From Paratinospora sagittata (Eukaryota > Streptophyta > Magnoliopsida > Ranunculales > Menispermaceae): a stretch of DNA of 64,000 nucleotides. The DNA is taken from contig CM069607.1 in NCBI GenBank assembly GCA_035771175.1, positions 12,706,501-12,770,500 on the forward strand, read 5' to 3'. Both the position numbers and the translations under genes were made by a program. Under the pieces are notes generated by a model. That model was not told the DNA's origin. It did no database searches and worked only from the letters and a program-made list of their open reading frames with translations. Positions 11,124 to 19,875 of the stretch are shown here, piece by piece (the first letter of the stretch is position 1; each line of letters opens with the position of its first letter).

Positions 11124-11339
11124 TTATCTTTCACTTGCATGATAGTCATGTTTCTATATTTTGTTATTTTTGTTATACATACTACTTCAGAACTTTATGG
11201 TTGTAGAAATTATAGATTTGATAAATGAAAAACTTCATTCCTTCTAGTGTTAAATTTTATTATTTGTAAAAATTAAAATTCTAAAAATATTACAAAAAAA
11301 TATTTTTATTAGCTATTTTGTTATTTTATAGCTTTGTAT

Positions 11340-11601
11340 AACATTTAGTAACGAATTAATTACATTTACTTACGAATTTCATTGTAAGTAAAAGGTTAGA
11401 TTTGTTGCAATTTCTGCCAACCTTTAGTCGCGAAAGAAACGTTTTACTTACGAAAATGGAGCCGTAAGTAAAAATGATATTTTTACTCACGGAACCATGT
11501 CGTGACTAAAACCTTTACTTACGGTGTTTTTCTCACGAAATTGTATTTGTAATAATAAGTCAAAACATCGTAAGCAATACTTTTACTTACGAATTTTGAA
11601 C
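11340..11601 (+). repeat. CACTA 3' subterminal repeats without a terminus
   Basis: Units of TTTACTTACG and CGTAAGTAAAA recur at about 11366, 11385, 11450, 11462, 11513 and 11582, matching the 5' array in inverted order. The expected end TTTCTTGTAGTG is missing. A weakly similar TTTGTAATA at about 11548 is followed by still more subterminal repeats, so it is either a degenerate end or chance. Confidence 0.8.
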
Positions 11602-11809
11602 TTTTAAAGAAATGATAAATTCATTCACTTTATTTAATTTATTTTTATTTTATGGGTTATTTTTTTGTTAATTATTATTATTATGTAATTGCAATTATTT
11701 AAATTCTTAGCTTCATTTTATTTAGATGTTTTATTTAACTTTGTACTTAATTAATTAGTGTTATTATCTGTTAACTTTCTCTAAATATTTATTTATAATC
11801 TGTCAATTA
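11602..11809 (+). repeat. Right copy of the 204-bp direct repeat
   Basis: It begins TTTTAAAGAAATG directly after CACTA subterminal sequence and ends TGTCAATTA, continuing into ACATGCATAAAT. It matches 2085-2288 apart from an extra AATT and few substitutions. Confidence 0.93.
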
Positions 11810-11857
11810 ACATGCATAAATTTTTTAAATTAATAAAACTACTACATTTTTTCAATT

Positions 11858-12340
11858 AAGTAACAAATATTTTTTGTTTACGAGCAACACACGAGCACGT
11901 TGACTTGTTGTAGCACGTTGACTTGTTGTATATATATTTGTGTGTGTATGTGTGTGCGACCACCCGGGATGTGGAGAGTTGGTGGACATGGTCTAAGGTA
12001 CGCTCTAAGGAGTAGTTGTGGAGAATCCTAGGTGGCACCATGGGGAGTGAGTGGTTGGGTAAGGGTAATCACCATGCTATGTGACATCTTGGGAAAGCTC
12101 TAAGGAGTAGTTGTGCTAGGTGTACATTCCAGATTTGTTAATACTTACTTGATGTAATGAAATAAGGACATATGCATTAGGCGATTATCAACTACCTCTG
12201 GCTTGTCTATAAATACTCAATCCTATTGTGCTTGGGGGACACATTGGATGAGATTGTAATCCCATTTTGAGTGATAGAGAGAATCCTCCACTTGGTGCCT
12301 ATTTATTTTTGTGTTGGTTTATTTTACTGAAACTAGAGTT
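11858..12340 (+). other. Possible LTR remnant
   Basis: A GC-richer island carries two copies of a CTCTAAGGAGTAGTTGTG motif (about 12002 and 12098), a CTATAAATACTC TATA-like site near 12210 and a leader-like stretch after it (GAGTGATAGAGAGAATCC). The arrangement looks like U3-TATA-R of a plant LTR, but no matching second LTR, PBS or coding part is visible. The tandem TAGCACGTTGACTTGTTGTA at about 11893-11930 is a short duplication. Weak call. Confidence 0.3.
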
Positions 12341-12423
12341 GTTCTAATGCATGACGAAGCAAAATTGTCGTCCATTACTCGTGAAAAATTGGGTATTTGG
12401 ATTGAACATGTGACAATTAATAT

Positions 12424-12660
12424 AAAAGAGGATAAGATCAATAAAAGATTTTCAGATTTTATCAACCTTTATGATCAATTAACTCCAACAAAAATTATCT
12501 TTGTTCAATAGGAAAGGCTAGAAGCCAACTTGAGTTATTCACGTTTGTGACCATTATTACATGTAAAGAGGATAAGATCAATAAAAGATTATCAGATTTT
12601 ATCAATTAACTCCAACAAAAATTATCTTTTGTTCAATAGGAAAGACTAGAAGCCAACTCG
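12424..12660 (+). repeat. Direct repeat of about 100 bp, two copies
   Basis: AAAGAGGATAAGATCAATAA starts both copies (about 12427 and 12566), and both end in a shared stretch GAAAGRCTAGAAGCCAACT. The second copy lacks an internal CCTTTATGATCAA piece. The spacer between the copies is about 40 bp. Confidence 0.8.
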
Positions 12661-13235
12661 AGCCAATGTTCTGATCAAAAATATTAAAATTTTAATCTAA
12701 ATATTACAGGTCTCAAAAAATATAAATGTTATGCTTTTAAGGTTTATAAACTAATCGAGTATGACATGGGTTCCAATCTATAATATAAAGATCATATTAA
12801 TTATTAAATTAATTATAATATTTAAATTAGAAACTAATAAAATATCAAATAATTAGGGTTGAGAGTTTAATTTTAAGTGGTACAATCCTGTCTGAATTGC
12901 TAGTCCTTATGTCATGGTCTACAGATGAGGACATTCACCGTTATAGTGGGATACTACTAAAGTTTCATTAGCGGTGCCCTGCAGATAGATTAGTTTCTAT
13001 GGTATACAAAAGCACACACTCACGTAACACCTCCTAAAAATAAATAAAACTTTTGTTTAACACTTGGAAATTGAATAATAAAATCTGTTAAATCCATGGA
13101 GTTACCTTTAATCTACTGCTATTGGAGTCTAACCTTAGGAAACTCTTTTTCAGGGCATTTTTGCACAATTATTAGTTAAATGAAAGGAAGAGAAATGGTT
13201 TGATTAATTTTGTTATAAGTAGCTATTTCTTTACC
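12661..13235. other. Spacer, no gene seen
   Basis: AT-rich sequence without coding potential that I can support. Confidence 0.5.
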
Positions 13236-13475
13236 ATGGTCAACCCAAATGTGTTGACCACGCGTGGACGTAAGAAGCACTCAACTCTCACTATTTGAAT
13301 AATCACCACGTACGACACGTTGAATGGATACTCTTTTAATCCTAGTCAACAATTGTGAAAGTTTCTCACCCGTAGAGTACGCATCTCATATCACGCGTTG
13401 ACATGGCTCAAATTGTCGTCCATTCCAAGGCATCTCCTGAAACGGACAACAGCATTACTTTATATATCCTTTCAT
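13236..13475 (+). promoter_or_regulatory. Promoter-like island with W-box cores, no following gene
   Basis: Within about 170 bp there are four TTGAC or GTCAA cores (13239-13243, 13254-13258, 13345-13349, 13398-13402), plus CACGCGTGG and CCACGTACG elements resembling G-box or ABRE cores. A TTTATATATC TATA-like site follows near 13460. These are binding-site types for WRKY and bZIP factors in plants. No open reading frame follows on the plus strand before the convergent phospholipase gene, so this could be a promoter orphaned by deletion, distal sequence, or chance. Confidence 0.3.
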
Positions 13476-13513
13476 GAACAAACTAATTTAAACGAGTGGT
13501 GTTTTATTAAGAG

Positions 13514-13725
13514 GGTAATGCTACAAAAATATATTTTATTGACATATATTTTTAACATTGTAAGTAAGAGTAATTAAATTGTCTTGAATCATCCTATAGT
13601 ATCTCATATTATACTCTTTAATTGCGTAATACGATGTGTTATTACGTAATTCGAGACAATTTAATTATTTTTACTTGTAATATCAAAAATATGTTTTAAA
13701 AAAATATGTCAACTAATCATTTTCC
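13514..13725 (+). mobile_element. Palindromic MITE, copy 1 (212 bp)
   Basis: Ends are GGTAATGCTACA on the left and the complement of GGAAAATGATTAGTTGACA on the right. The two halves are inverted repeats: the left half has ACATATATTTTTAACATTG then TTAAATTGTCTTGAATCAT; the complement of the right half has ACATATTTTTGATATTAC then TTAAATTGTCTCGAATTAC. A flanking TATTAA occurs on both sides (13505-13510 and 13727-13732), possibly the remains of a longer target duplication. It has no coding capacity. It is related to 54120-54327, which is in opposite orientation. Confidence 0.78.
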
Positions 13726-13989
13726 ATATTAATATCTAAAAGAAAAAAATTTGGTGGGTTCAGCATTTGACTTGAGCGTTGACACCTTAACATTACTCAA
13801 AATTAACACATTTATTGTTATAAATTAATGTCACGTTATATTTTAACATTAATTTATCAATACAACATACTTTCAAGAAAGTTAAAAATATAATGTAAAG
13901 CTATTATACATCATACATCAGATTTGTAGCATGATGTGAAAATTTTAATTTCTATAACATTTTTCTTTAAAGTATACAAAAGTAATATA

Positions 13990-14042
13990 CACTTTCTTTC
14001 TTTCTTCCTTCCTTTCTTTCTTTCTTTTTTTTTTTTTTTTTT
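13990..14042 (+). repeat. CTTT/T microsatellite
   Basis: A CTTT-type run passes into an unbroken T tract that ends at about 14042, just 3' of the phospholipase gene on the opposite strand. Confidence 0.9.
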
Positions 14043-14208
14043 GTTAAAGTGATCATGATACTTTGAATGCAACTTTGCATTTTTCAATTTAAACTTCACA
14101 TGCACAAAAACAACTAAAAAAATAATTTGATCTTAATTAAATCTTCTTTCTTTGAACACGTGTATAATCTAATCAATCTTCACATTTAGTTTTCGTTTTT
14201 TTCTTCTT

Positions 14209-15789
14209 TCAACCAAAACATGCCATGGTTTGTACAAAATGTTCTGATAATTGCCCCTCTTGTTCAATACAGTAATCCGAAGAAGAAGGAATATCTTCTA
14301 GTTCTCTACTTGGTTTAACCCACCTCCCACAAGAATTACGCACTAATCCTTTATTCTCCAACTGATACCAACACCCCGGAATCCTCAGCGCATCCACCAA
14401 CATCCCACAACCCTTATTCACCAACGCCACATCCCTCTTAGCCTCCTTCCGAAACCCCAAATCTCCACCAACGTACCCATCCACCAAATGAAGATACGTC
14501 TCCATGCTATGAAACCCAAGCAAATTGAACCCTTGTTTAAGATAAGGTGAATCACGCACATCAAGCTTCAGCTCAGCTCCCACATGCGTATAAACCCAGT
14601 CCAACGTCCCAGTAATCTCATCAAATACTTGAAGCGCCTCATTGAACAAAATCCCAGGCATTTTAGTAACCACATCCTGCTTCACCGTTACCCGCAACGT
14701 CTTCACTCCCATCTCATGAAGCTTGTCTCTAAAAGCCATGTTCCCAACTCGTGGCGCACCGAATGATATCACATTGATAGGAATATTAGGAATTAAAGAA
14801 GCAATTTCCAAAGCGTTTAGCAATGCCAAAGCCCCGCCGAGGCTGTGCCCGGTTATAGTAATTCCAACTTCTTCACCCTTTTGTTTATACATTTTAACAA
14901 GTTTCGTAATCTGTTGGATCACTTGTTCCGAAGCGCTTGTTTTGTTGTACCTAGTGTAATTGCTCTTGGACTTGTAAATATCGAGGAAGCCATGCTCAAC
15001 TTTTACGTCGGAACCTTTCGCAATTGGCTCTAATTTCCCTTGTAAATCCTCGTACCATTCGGACGGTGCAACCGTTCCTCGCCATGCCACAACAATATCT
15101 CTTCGCCCGAGTCTTCGAGATTCATGGTCATCACTCACGGCGACGTAGCCCATCCAATTTGAATCCTTGCTCCATGTTTCAACTAGGTGGGAGCGCTCAA
15201 GCCATTTGGGAACGTCGACATGAGACATGGCGTAGATGTATTTGGAGACATTGTAGCCGTGATGGGTAAGGCCAAGTTTGTCGAAAAGCTTGTGAGTGCT
15301 GTATCTACAGCTTCCGCAGTATTCGGAGTGGGAATCGAAGTCGAAGCCATCATAAGTGGCTTGCGCGAATTCTCCATATTTGATGATCTCGCGTCGAAGC
15401 CATGGTTCTAGTACTGGGTCTATGATGTTATCAAAATCCGTAGATGAACCGAGGATTTCACGCCATTGGGTCGAGATTTCTTCCTTTGGGGATAGAATGG
15501 GGGTGGAATTCCAATCTAAGAATTGAGGTACGTGGTGGTGATTATGAGAGTTTGAATCGAGATGAAGATGATGAACAAGGCTTGAGATTGATTCCAAAAG
15601 AGAGTGGTTGTTGCTGGAAGAAGATTGGTGGAGTTGTTTTTCATGGTCTAGTACTAGTGCTGCTGAGGCCTTTTGATGGGCAGCAGGGATCTGGAGATTT
15701 GATAGATATTGTTGGGTTTTGATATTGGAATTATTAGATGAAAGTAGGTAAAGATGGCGAGGGATGGAAGAAGATGTTAAAGATTGCAT
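14209..15789 (-). CDS. Class I phospholipase A1, DAD1/PLA1-Igamma-like, plastid-targeted
   Basis: The protein hydrolyses the sn-1 acyl ester of membrane glycerolipids; plastid members of this family (DAD1 and PLA1-I types) release linolenic acid for jasmonate synthesis. The single exon gives 526 residues from the first ATG (15789). Residues 1-60 are Ser/Asn/His-rich and poor in acids, fitting a plastid transit peptide. The class 3 lipase fold is shown by VAWRGT near 236-239, the nucleophile elbow GHSLGG with Ser316, SFGAPRVGN around 342-350, a catalytic-type Asp372 in VKQDVVTKMPG, and histidines 427 and 434 in GFHSMETYLHLVDGYVGG, one of which should be the catalytic His. WREILGS and EPWLRREIIKYGEFAQATYD upstream are typical of plant class I PLA1 proteins. 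No stop or frameshift is present. A TATA-like box lies about 95 bp upstream. The C-terminal region (WVKPSRELEDIP) matches the Igamma subgroup better than DAD1 itself, in my reading; a closer subtype is not certain. Confidence 0.93.
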   Translation of the reverse strand: MQSLTSSSIPRHLYLLSSNNSNIKTQQYLSNLQIPAAHQKASAALVLDHEKQLHQSSSSNNHSLLESISSLVHHLHLDSNSHNHHHVPQFLDWNSTPILSPKEEISTQWREILGSSTDFDNIIDPVLEPWLRREIIKYGEFAQATYDGFDFDSHSEYCGSCRYSTHKLFDKLGLTHHGYNVSKYIYAMSHVDVPKWLERSHLVETWSKDSNWMGYVAVSDDHESRRLGRRDIVVAWRGTVAPSEWYEDLQGKLEPIAKGSDVKVEHGFLDIYKSKSNYTRYNKTSASEQVIQQITKLVKMYKQKGEEVGITITGHSLGGALALLNALEIASLIPNIPINVISFGAPRVGNMAFRDKLHEMGVKTLRVTVKQDVVTKMPGILFNEALQVFDEITGTLDWVYTHVGAELKLDVRDSPYLKQGFNLLGFHSMETYLHLVDGYVGGDLGFRKEAKRDVALVNKGCGMLVDALRIPGCWYQLENKGLVRNSCGRWVKPSRELEDIPSSSDYCIEQEGQLSEHFVQTMACFG

Positions 15790-15882
15790 GTTTTTTTCCA
15801 AGAGGGGAATTAATTTGGAGACCTATTGATGAACTTGGAATATTAGGTTTGAGAGCAAGATGATGATTTTGGTTTGAGAGGT

Positions 15883-15890
15883 TTTAAATA
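15883..15890 (-). promoter_or_regulatory. TATA box of the phospholipase gene
   Basis: On the minus strand the sequence TATTTAAA lies 94 to 101 bases upstream of the ATG at 15789, a normal plant spacing with a leader of about 65 bases. Start site not determined. Confidence 0.5.
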
Positions 15891-15899
15891 GGAGACGGT

Positions 15900-16056
15900 C
15901 AAGTGTTGAAAAGTCGATTTGGACGCTTTCTTTCGCTCTTTCTCTGTTGTTGCGGACAGTTTGAATGAAGTACGCGAGTACGCGCAGGCGTTGAAGTCGT
16001 GAAGAACGCGTAAAAAGGCTGAGCGCCTTTAATTGATCATTTTTTTTAACACCCCC

Positions 16057-16093
<37 letters not shown>

Positions 16094-16517
16094 TAGAGAT
16101 TCTTATCGTATATGGTATATATACTTATTTTAATTTTTTGCCTGGTCAATTGCATATCAAAGTAGGTTTTCAAAATATATTGTATGTTTTTATATGTATA
16201 AAATACTGTCTAATATTAGCTGACTTAGTTTTATGTTTGTATATTGAGTTTAATAAATATACATATATGTTATTTTAAAGTTATTTGATATTTATACATT
16301 AATAAAATAAGAAAAAACTGAAGAAAGTGGATGACTAAAGACTAAAAGTAATTTTTATTTTTAAAAAACTTTTCATACAAACAGGGGAAATGTTATTTTA
16401 ACTATATAAAAATACAATTAAAAGTCTAACAACATTTTTTTGTTTAAGGAATTATTTATTACACACATTAAGTTATGTAAAATACACATATCTAATGAAG
16501 TACTTGAAGGTGTATTG
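15900..16517. other. Spacer upstream of the phospholipase gene
   Basis: It contains a TA microsatellite at about 16063-16090 and AT-rich DNA up to the retrotransposon target site. The first 120 bp is GC-richer and may include upstream promoter sequence. No ORF. Confidence 0.6.
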
Positions 16518-16522
16518 CACAT

Positions 16523-17394
16523 TGTTGGATGGTCACCTCGGATTAGAACTGACCCGGATATCGGAAGAGGAGCTAAGCAGGTGTTCCAAGATGTATTAGC
16601 CACATTTAATGAAGGACGAGCCAAGGTGATGAGGGAAAAGTCGCATAAAGTGGCCGCGACCGCGAGATCAACTCGGTCAAATCGAGCTCTATTCAATTAT
16701 GAACGTGTCCGAGCCAACCTAGTGGGATGGAAAATACGATAATCCTGAAAGCATGATCTTAGCGTTAGCTCGGCTCAGCTTAGCAGAGCTCAGGGCTATT
16801 CTGTTCAAGGCTGACAGTTCGGTCACTATCCGAGCTGATGACCCTAGACGAAACATATAAGATTAAGGAGTCTTTCCTGGCACGTCATATCCCTAGAAAT
16901 CTGAGGTAGTTGAACTCTCAGATACGGACTTCGACATAGAGACGGGATATGACTCCTCCTCCGAGACAAATTAAGAAAATAAGGATCATCCAAGATGAAA
17001 TAAAATTCCTACTTCGAGATGAACTCGGAATGGATGAGCTCATCCAGCTCATCTCAACCAACGACGAAACAACACATGACACCATGCCTACTAAGCAGCT
17101 AGCCATTCCGGCCAGAGGACCTCCTTTATAAATAAGACCTATCACCCTCACATAAGGTACGAACAACTTTCTACAAGAGTTATTGTTATAGTCTTGAACT
17201 AGCTCTAACTTAGGCATCGGAGGGTCTTCGGTCGGCACCACACCAGTGTTCCTTACGATAGCCATATTGTTTTTTCTCTTATTCTCAAATCTAGCTGATA
17301 AACCCTCGCTGAAATCGGAGAGTTTATTATTCCAGATACGATCATCTCCTACACGTGTTCATCTACTTAGTGTTGGTCAGATTCTACATCAACA
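16523..17394 (+). repeat. 5' LTR of the Tat element
   Basis: Begins TGTTGGATGG and ends GATTCTACATCAACA (872 bp). A TATA box TATAAATA lies at 17127-17134. Between it and the LTR end is a block shared with the other Tat-type LTRs in the window (17206-17265). Confidence 0.95.
17127..17134 (+). promoter_or_regulatory. TATA box in the 5' LTR
   Basis: TATAAATA in the context CCTTTATAAATAAGACC, conserved at 27207-27214 in the 3' LTR. Transcription of the element would start about 25-35 bases downstream. Confidence 0.65.
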
Positions 17395-17413
17395 TTTGGC
17401 GTCGTCTGTGAGA
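17395..17413 (+). other. Primer binding site of the Tat element
   Basis: TTTGGCGTCGTCTGTGAGA begins right after the LTR. It resembles the TTGGCGCCGTCTGTGGG site of plant Tat-type elements with a few changes. The same site in better condition is seen in the minus-strand element at 43837-43855. I do not assign the primer tRNA. Confidence 0.7.
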
Positions 17414-17447
17414 ACCGACTTATCAAGCCAATAAAAGCTTTTCGACA

Positions 17448-19231
17448 ATGAGTCAAGAGGTAAAGCCCCTGTATCTAGAAAAGCTCCCCGCTTCGCCAGA
17501 GCCTCCTAAGGCCCAGCGAGGAAGACCTCCCAAAAAGAAGAAGAGTTCTGCTCAAAAGTCTGCACGAATCAACAATATTGAGAGGAAGGTAGAGAAAATC
17601 TCTCAACTATTGCTGGAGCAGAACGAAGCATTGCGTCCAGCTCTTCCGTCGTCGCCGCTACGAATCCCAAAGGTTCGAAAAGATGAAGGAAACCGCTGTA
17701 GAAGTATCAATTCTCTACCAAAATTCGCAAAAAGCAGTAGCAAGCATCTCAACGGATCAAAACAAATATCTCTTTCCATAGGAGATCTTCGTCATTCTCT
17801 GGAGGCGAAAAAGAAGAGCACGACTCCAGCTCTTTCCAAGTCCAGTCAGCGCAGAAGAGATCAAGCCGACCTCCACCAAGATTGGTCCCAGCCAGGTCAG
17901 CCCCACCCAGGTCGGCCTCGGTAGGAATACCTAAGATACGGTTGCTTCCTGCAAAGTCCTCTCGGTCAGTACGAAGCAGGCTGACCTAGCCATCCAGAAG
18001 CACTCAAATCTGATCTCATACGGAGTATGAAGACTTTCTCTCACCTTTCACCCAAGAGATACTTCAGGCTCCACTACCAAAGAATGTCAAAACAGCAAAC
18101 GTCAAAACATACAAGGGGAAGATCGACCCAAGAGAGTACGTTGAAAACTACAAGTCCTGGATGGAGTTCAAAGGATATGCCGACTCAACAATGTGCAAAG
18201 GCTTCCGAATTACCCTTGGGGGACCAGCTAGGAAGTGGTATTGGAAGCTGGAACCAAGGTTGATCTGCTCGTTTGGTCATCTTGCTCACTAGTTTATCGG
18301 ACATTTTGCCAGTAAGAAAGAAAGGGAAAAATCGGTGAGCAACTTTCTGACCATTTGACAAAAGCAAGGGGAAAGTCTAGAGGACTACCTCGAGCGATTT
18401 GATGACACTCGAGTTGAGGTCGATGACTATGATGACAAAACAACTATCACAACATTCATGGTCGGGCTTAGGCCGGGACGATTTCACTATTCCTTGGGAA
18501 AGAAAAAAGTTCAAACATACAAGGAAGTCCTAAACCAAGCTCAGAAGTACAGTAATGCGGATGAGCAGGCAAAAGCAAAAAGGGTAAAAGAGAATCCCTC
18601 CCAAAGTTTGAAGAAGGACAATAAAAGGAAAAGAGACGACGAAGCCAAGAAGGACAACCGAGGTGGGAAGAGGTCTAATCCAGATCGATGGGACCAAAAA
18701 AGTAAGGACGTCCATAACGTTTCCTCGACATACACACCTTTGACCACCTCGGCAGAGTGGATCTTCCTAGAGATCCAAGACAAGGAATATCTCAAATGGC
18801 CGAAAATGTTGAGCACTCCTTTTGATCGGCTTGACAAGAGGAAGTATTGTCGATACCACAAGAATCACAGCCATAATATTGACCAATGTTTCGACTTGAA
18901 AGAGGAGATAAAAACTCTTATCCGCCAAGGTTGTCTACAAGAATATGTGAAGGGCTCAAATTATAGAAGAGCTCGGTCACCAGAGAAGGGAAGAGTTGAC
19001 CAGCCGAGGGAGATCAAAACCATTTTTGGTGGAAACTTAGAGAAAACGTCGAGCCGAGCACTCAAGGCTTATGTTCGAGCTGCCCGAACGGACGTCATGC
19101 ACATGTCAAGCCGACCAAAGAAACAGAGGAGAACAGACTTCGCTATCACCTTCACGGAGGAAGAGGCTCGAGACATTAGCCGACCTCATTCTGACGATTT
19201 GGTGATAACGTTGGACATGGCGAACTACTAA
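17448..19231 (+). pseudogene. Tat element gag, disrupted
   Basis: Gag forms the cytoplasmic particle that packages element RNA. An ATG at 17448 opens a basic N-terminal segment (RGRPPKKKKSSAQKS) with a short coiled-coil-like stretch (NNIERKVEKISQLLLEQNE) in one frame. The capsid-like core is in another frame from about 18026: EDFLSPFTQEILQAP, then TYKGKIDPREYVENYKSWM and CKGFRITLGGPARKWY. It is cut by TAG at 18290-18292 and TGA at 18356-18358, then continues QGESLEDYLERFD and TTFMVGLRPG. Near the end a zinc-type Cys/His cluster is visible (KYCRYHKNHSHNIDQCFDLK) followed by LIRQGCLQEYVKG, as in plant Tat gags. At least one frameshift lies between 17700 and 18026, and the frame ends at TAA 19229-19231. 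Confidence 0.88.
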
Positions 19232-19842
19232 ATCCATCGAATTCTCATCGACAATGGAAGCTCGGCCGACATTCTCTACTGGTCGGCGTTTGAAAAATTG
19301 GGGCTTGTGAAAACAGATCTCACCCCAGTGGACGTCTCTTTCATCATATTTACAGGAGACGGGATTATGCCAAAATGGAGGATTGTTCTTCCCGTCACGA
19401 CAGGGGGGAAGAGCACCGAGCTACGATTATTGTAGAATTTCTCGTAGTGAAGGGACTATTTGCTTACAACACCATTTTTGGCAGACCTTTCCTCAACAAT
19501 CTAAAAGTCATGGTATCCACATACCACCTTGCACTCAAATTCCCAGCTGAGCACGGAATAGGTATTGTACGAGGAAGCCATAAGGAATCTAGAAAATGTT
19601 ATGCAGTAGCGATGAAAAGCAGAAGCTCGAGAAAGTCGAGCTCTCGACCTGCCGAGGACGAGCTCATGAAAGTAGACATTGCTCCTGGTCAAGACCGTGA
19701 CCCACGGGAAGACACCTCCAGTCTCGAGGCTCAAGACGAATGGAGAGAGGTGCCGATCACCGACGACCTGACCAGAAGTGTCAAAGTTGGAACAAAGATG
19801 AACTCAGACCTAGCAGACCAAGTCATCCAAGTATTGAGATAG
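19232..19842 (+). pseudogene. Tat element aspartic protease, frameshifted
   Basis: The retroviral-type protease that cuts Gag-Pol is recognisable from ILIDNGSSADILYWSAFEKL, whose DNGSS is the Tat-type active site. This part is in the frame of the gag core. A frameshift between about 19390 and 19430 moves to the frame that holds FLVVKGLFAYNTIFGRPFLN, the conserved end of the protease fold, and a variable Ser/Arg/Asp-rich linker to RT. A stop TAG at 19840-19842 separates it from RT. Confidence 0.85.
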
Positions 19843-19875
19843 TACAAGGATATATTCGCCTGGTCTCACGATGAC

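Larger units (their letters stand above)
2289..11601 (+). mobile_element. CACTA (En/Spm-type) DNA transposon, decayed
   Basis: The 5' end is the classic CACTACAAGAAA terminus, preceded by TTA as a possible 3-bp target site. Both ends carry arrays of the subterminal motif CGTAAGTAA or its complement TTACTTACG. Two genes lie inside on the plus strand, as in autonomous CACTA elements: a TNP2-family transposase (4867-8426) and a Transposase_24-like gene (8547-11123). Both are broken. No TTTCTTGTAGTG terminus is present at the right side; the subterminal array simply ends near 11600 and host DNA resumes. The element is therefore immobile on its own, though its 5' end could still be bound by a related transposase. 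Confidence 0.93.

Noticed and set aside
11548..11560. TTTGTAATA as the true CACTA 3' terminus
   Set aside because: It lacks the CTTGTAGTG end, and typical subterminal repeats continue for about 40 bp beyond it.
14584..15722. Several plus-strand frames over the phospholipase gene
   Set aside because: Antisense shadows of a well-supported lipase frame.
16440..16742. Frame spanning the left edge of the 5' Tat LTR
   Set aside because: It crosses the precise insertion junction at 16522/16523, begins without ATG, and is LTR sequence.
18027..18263. Frame 18027-18263 as a separate protein
   Set aside because: The recognisable gag core is in another frame over the same bases (DFLSPFTQEIL and onward).
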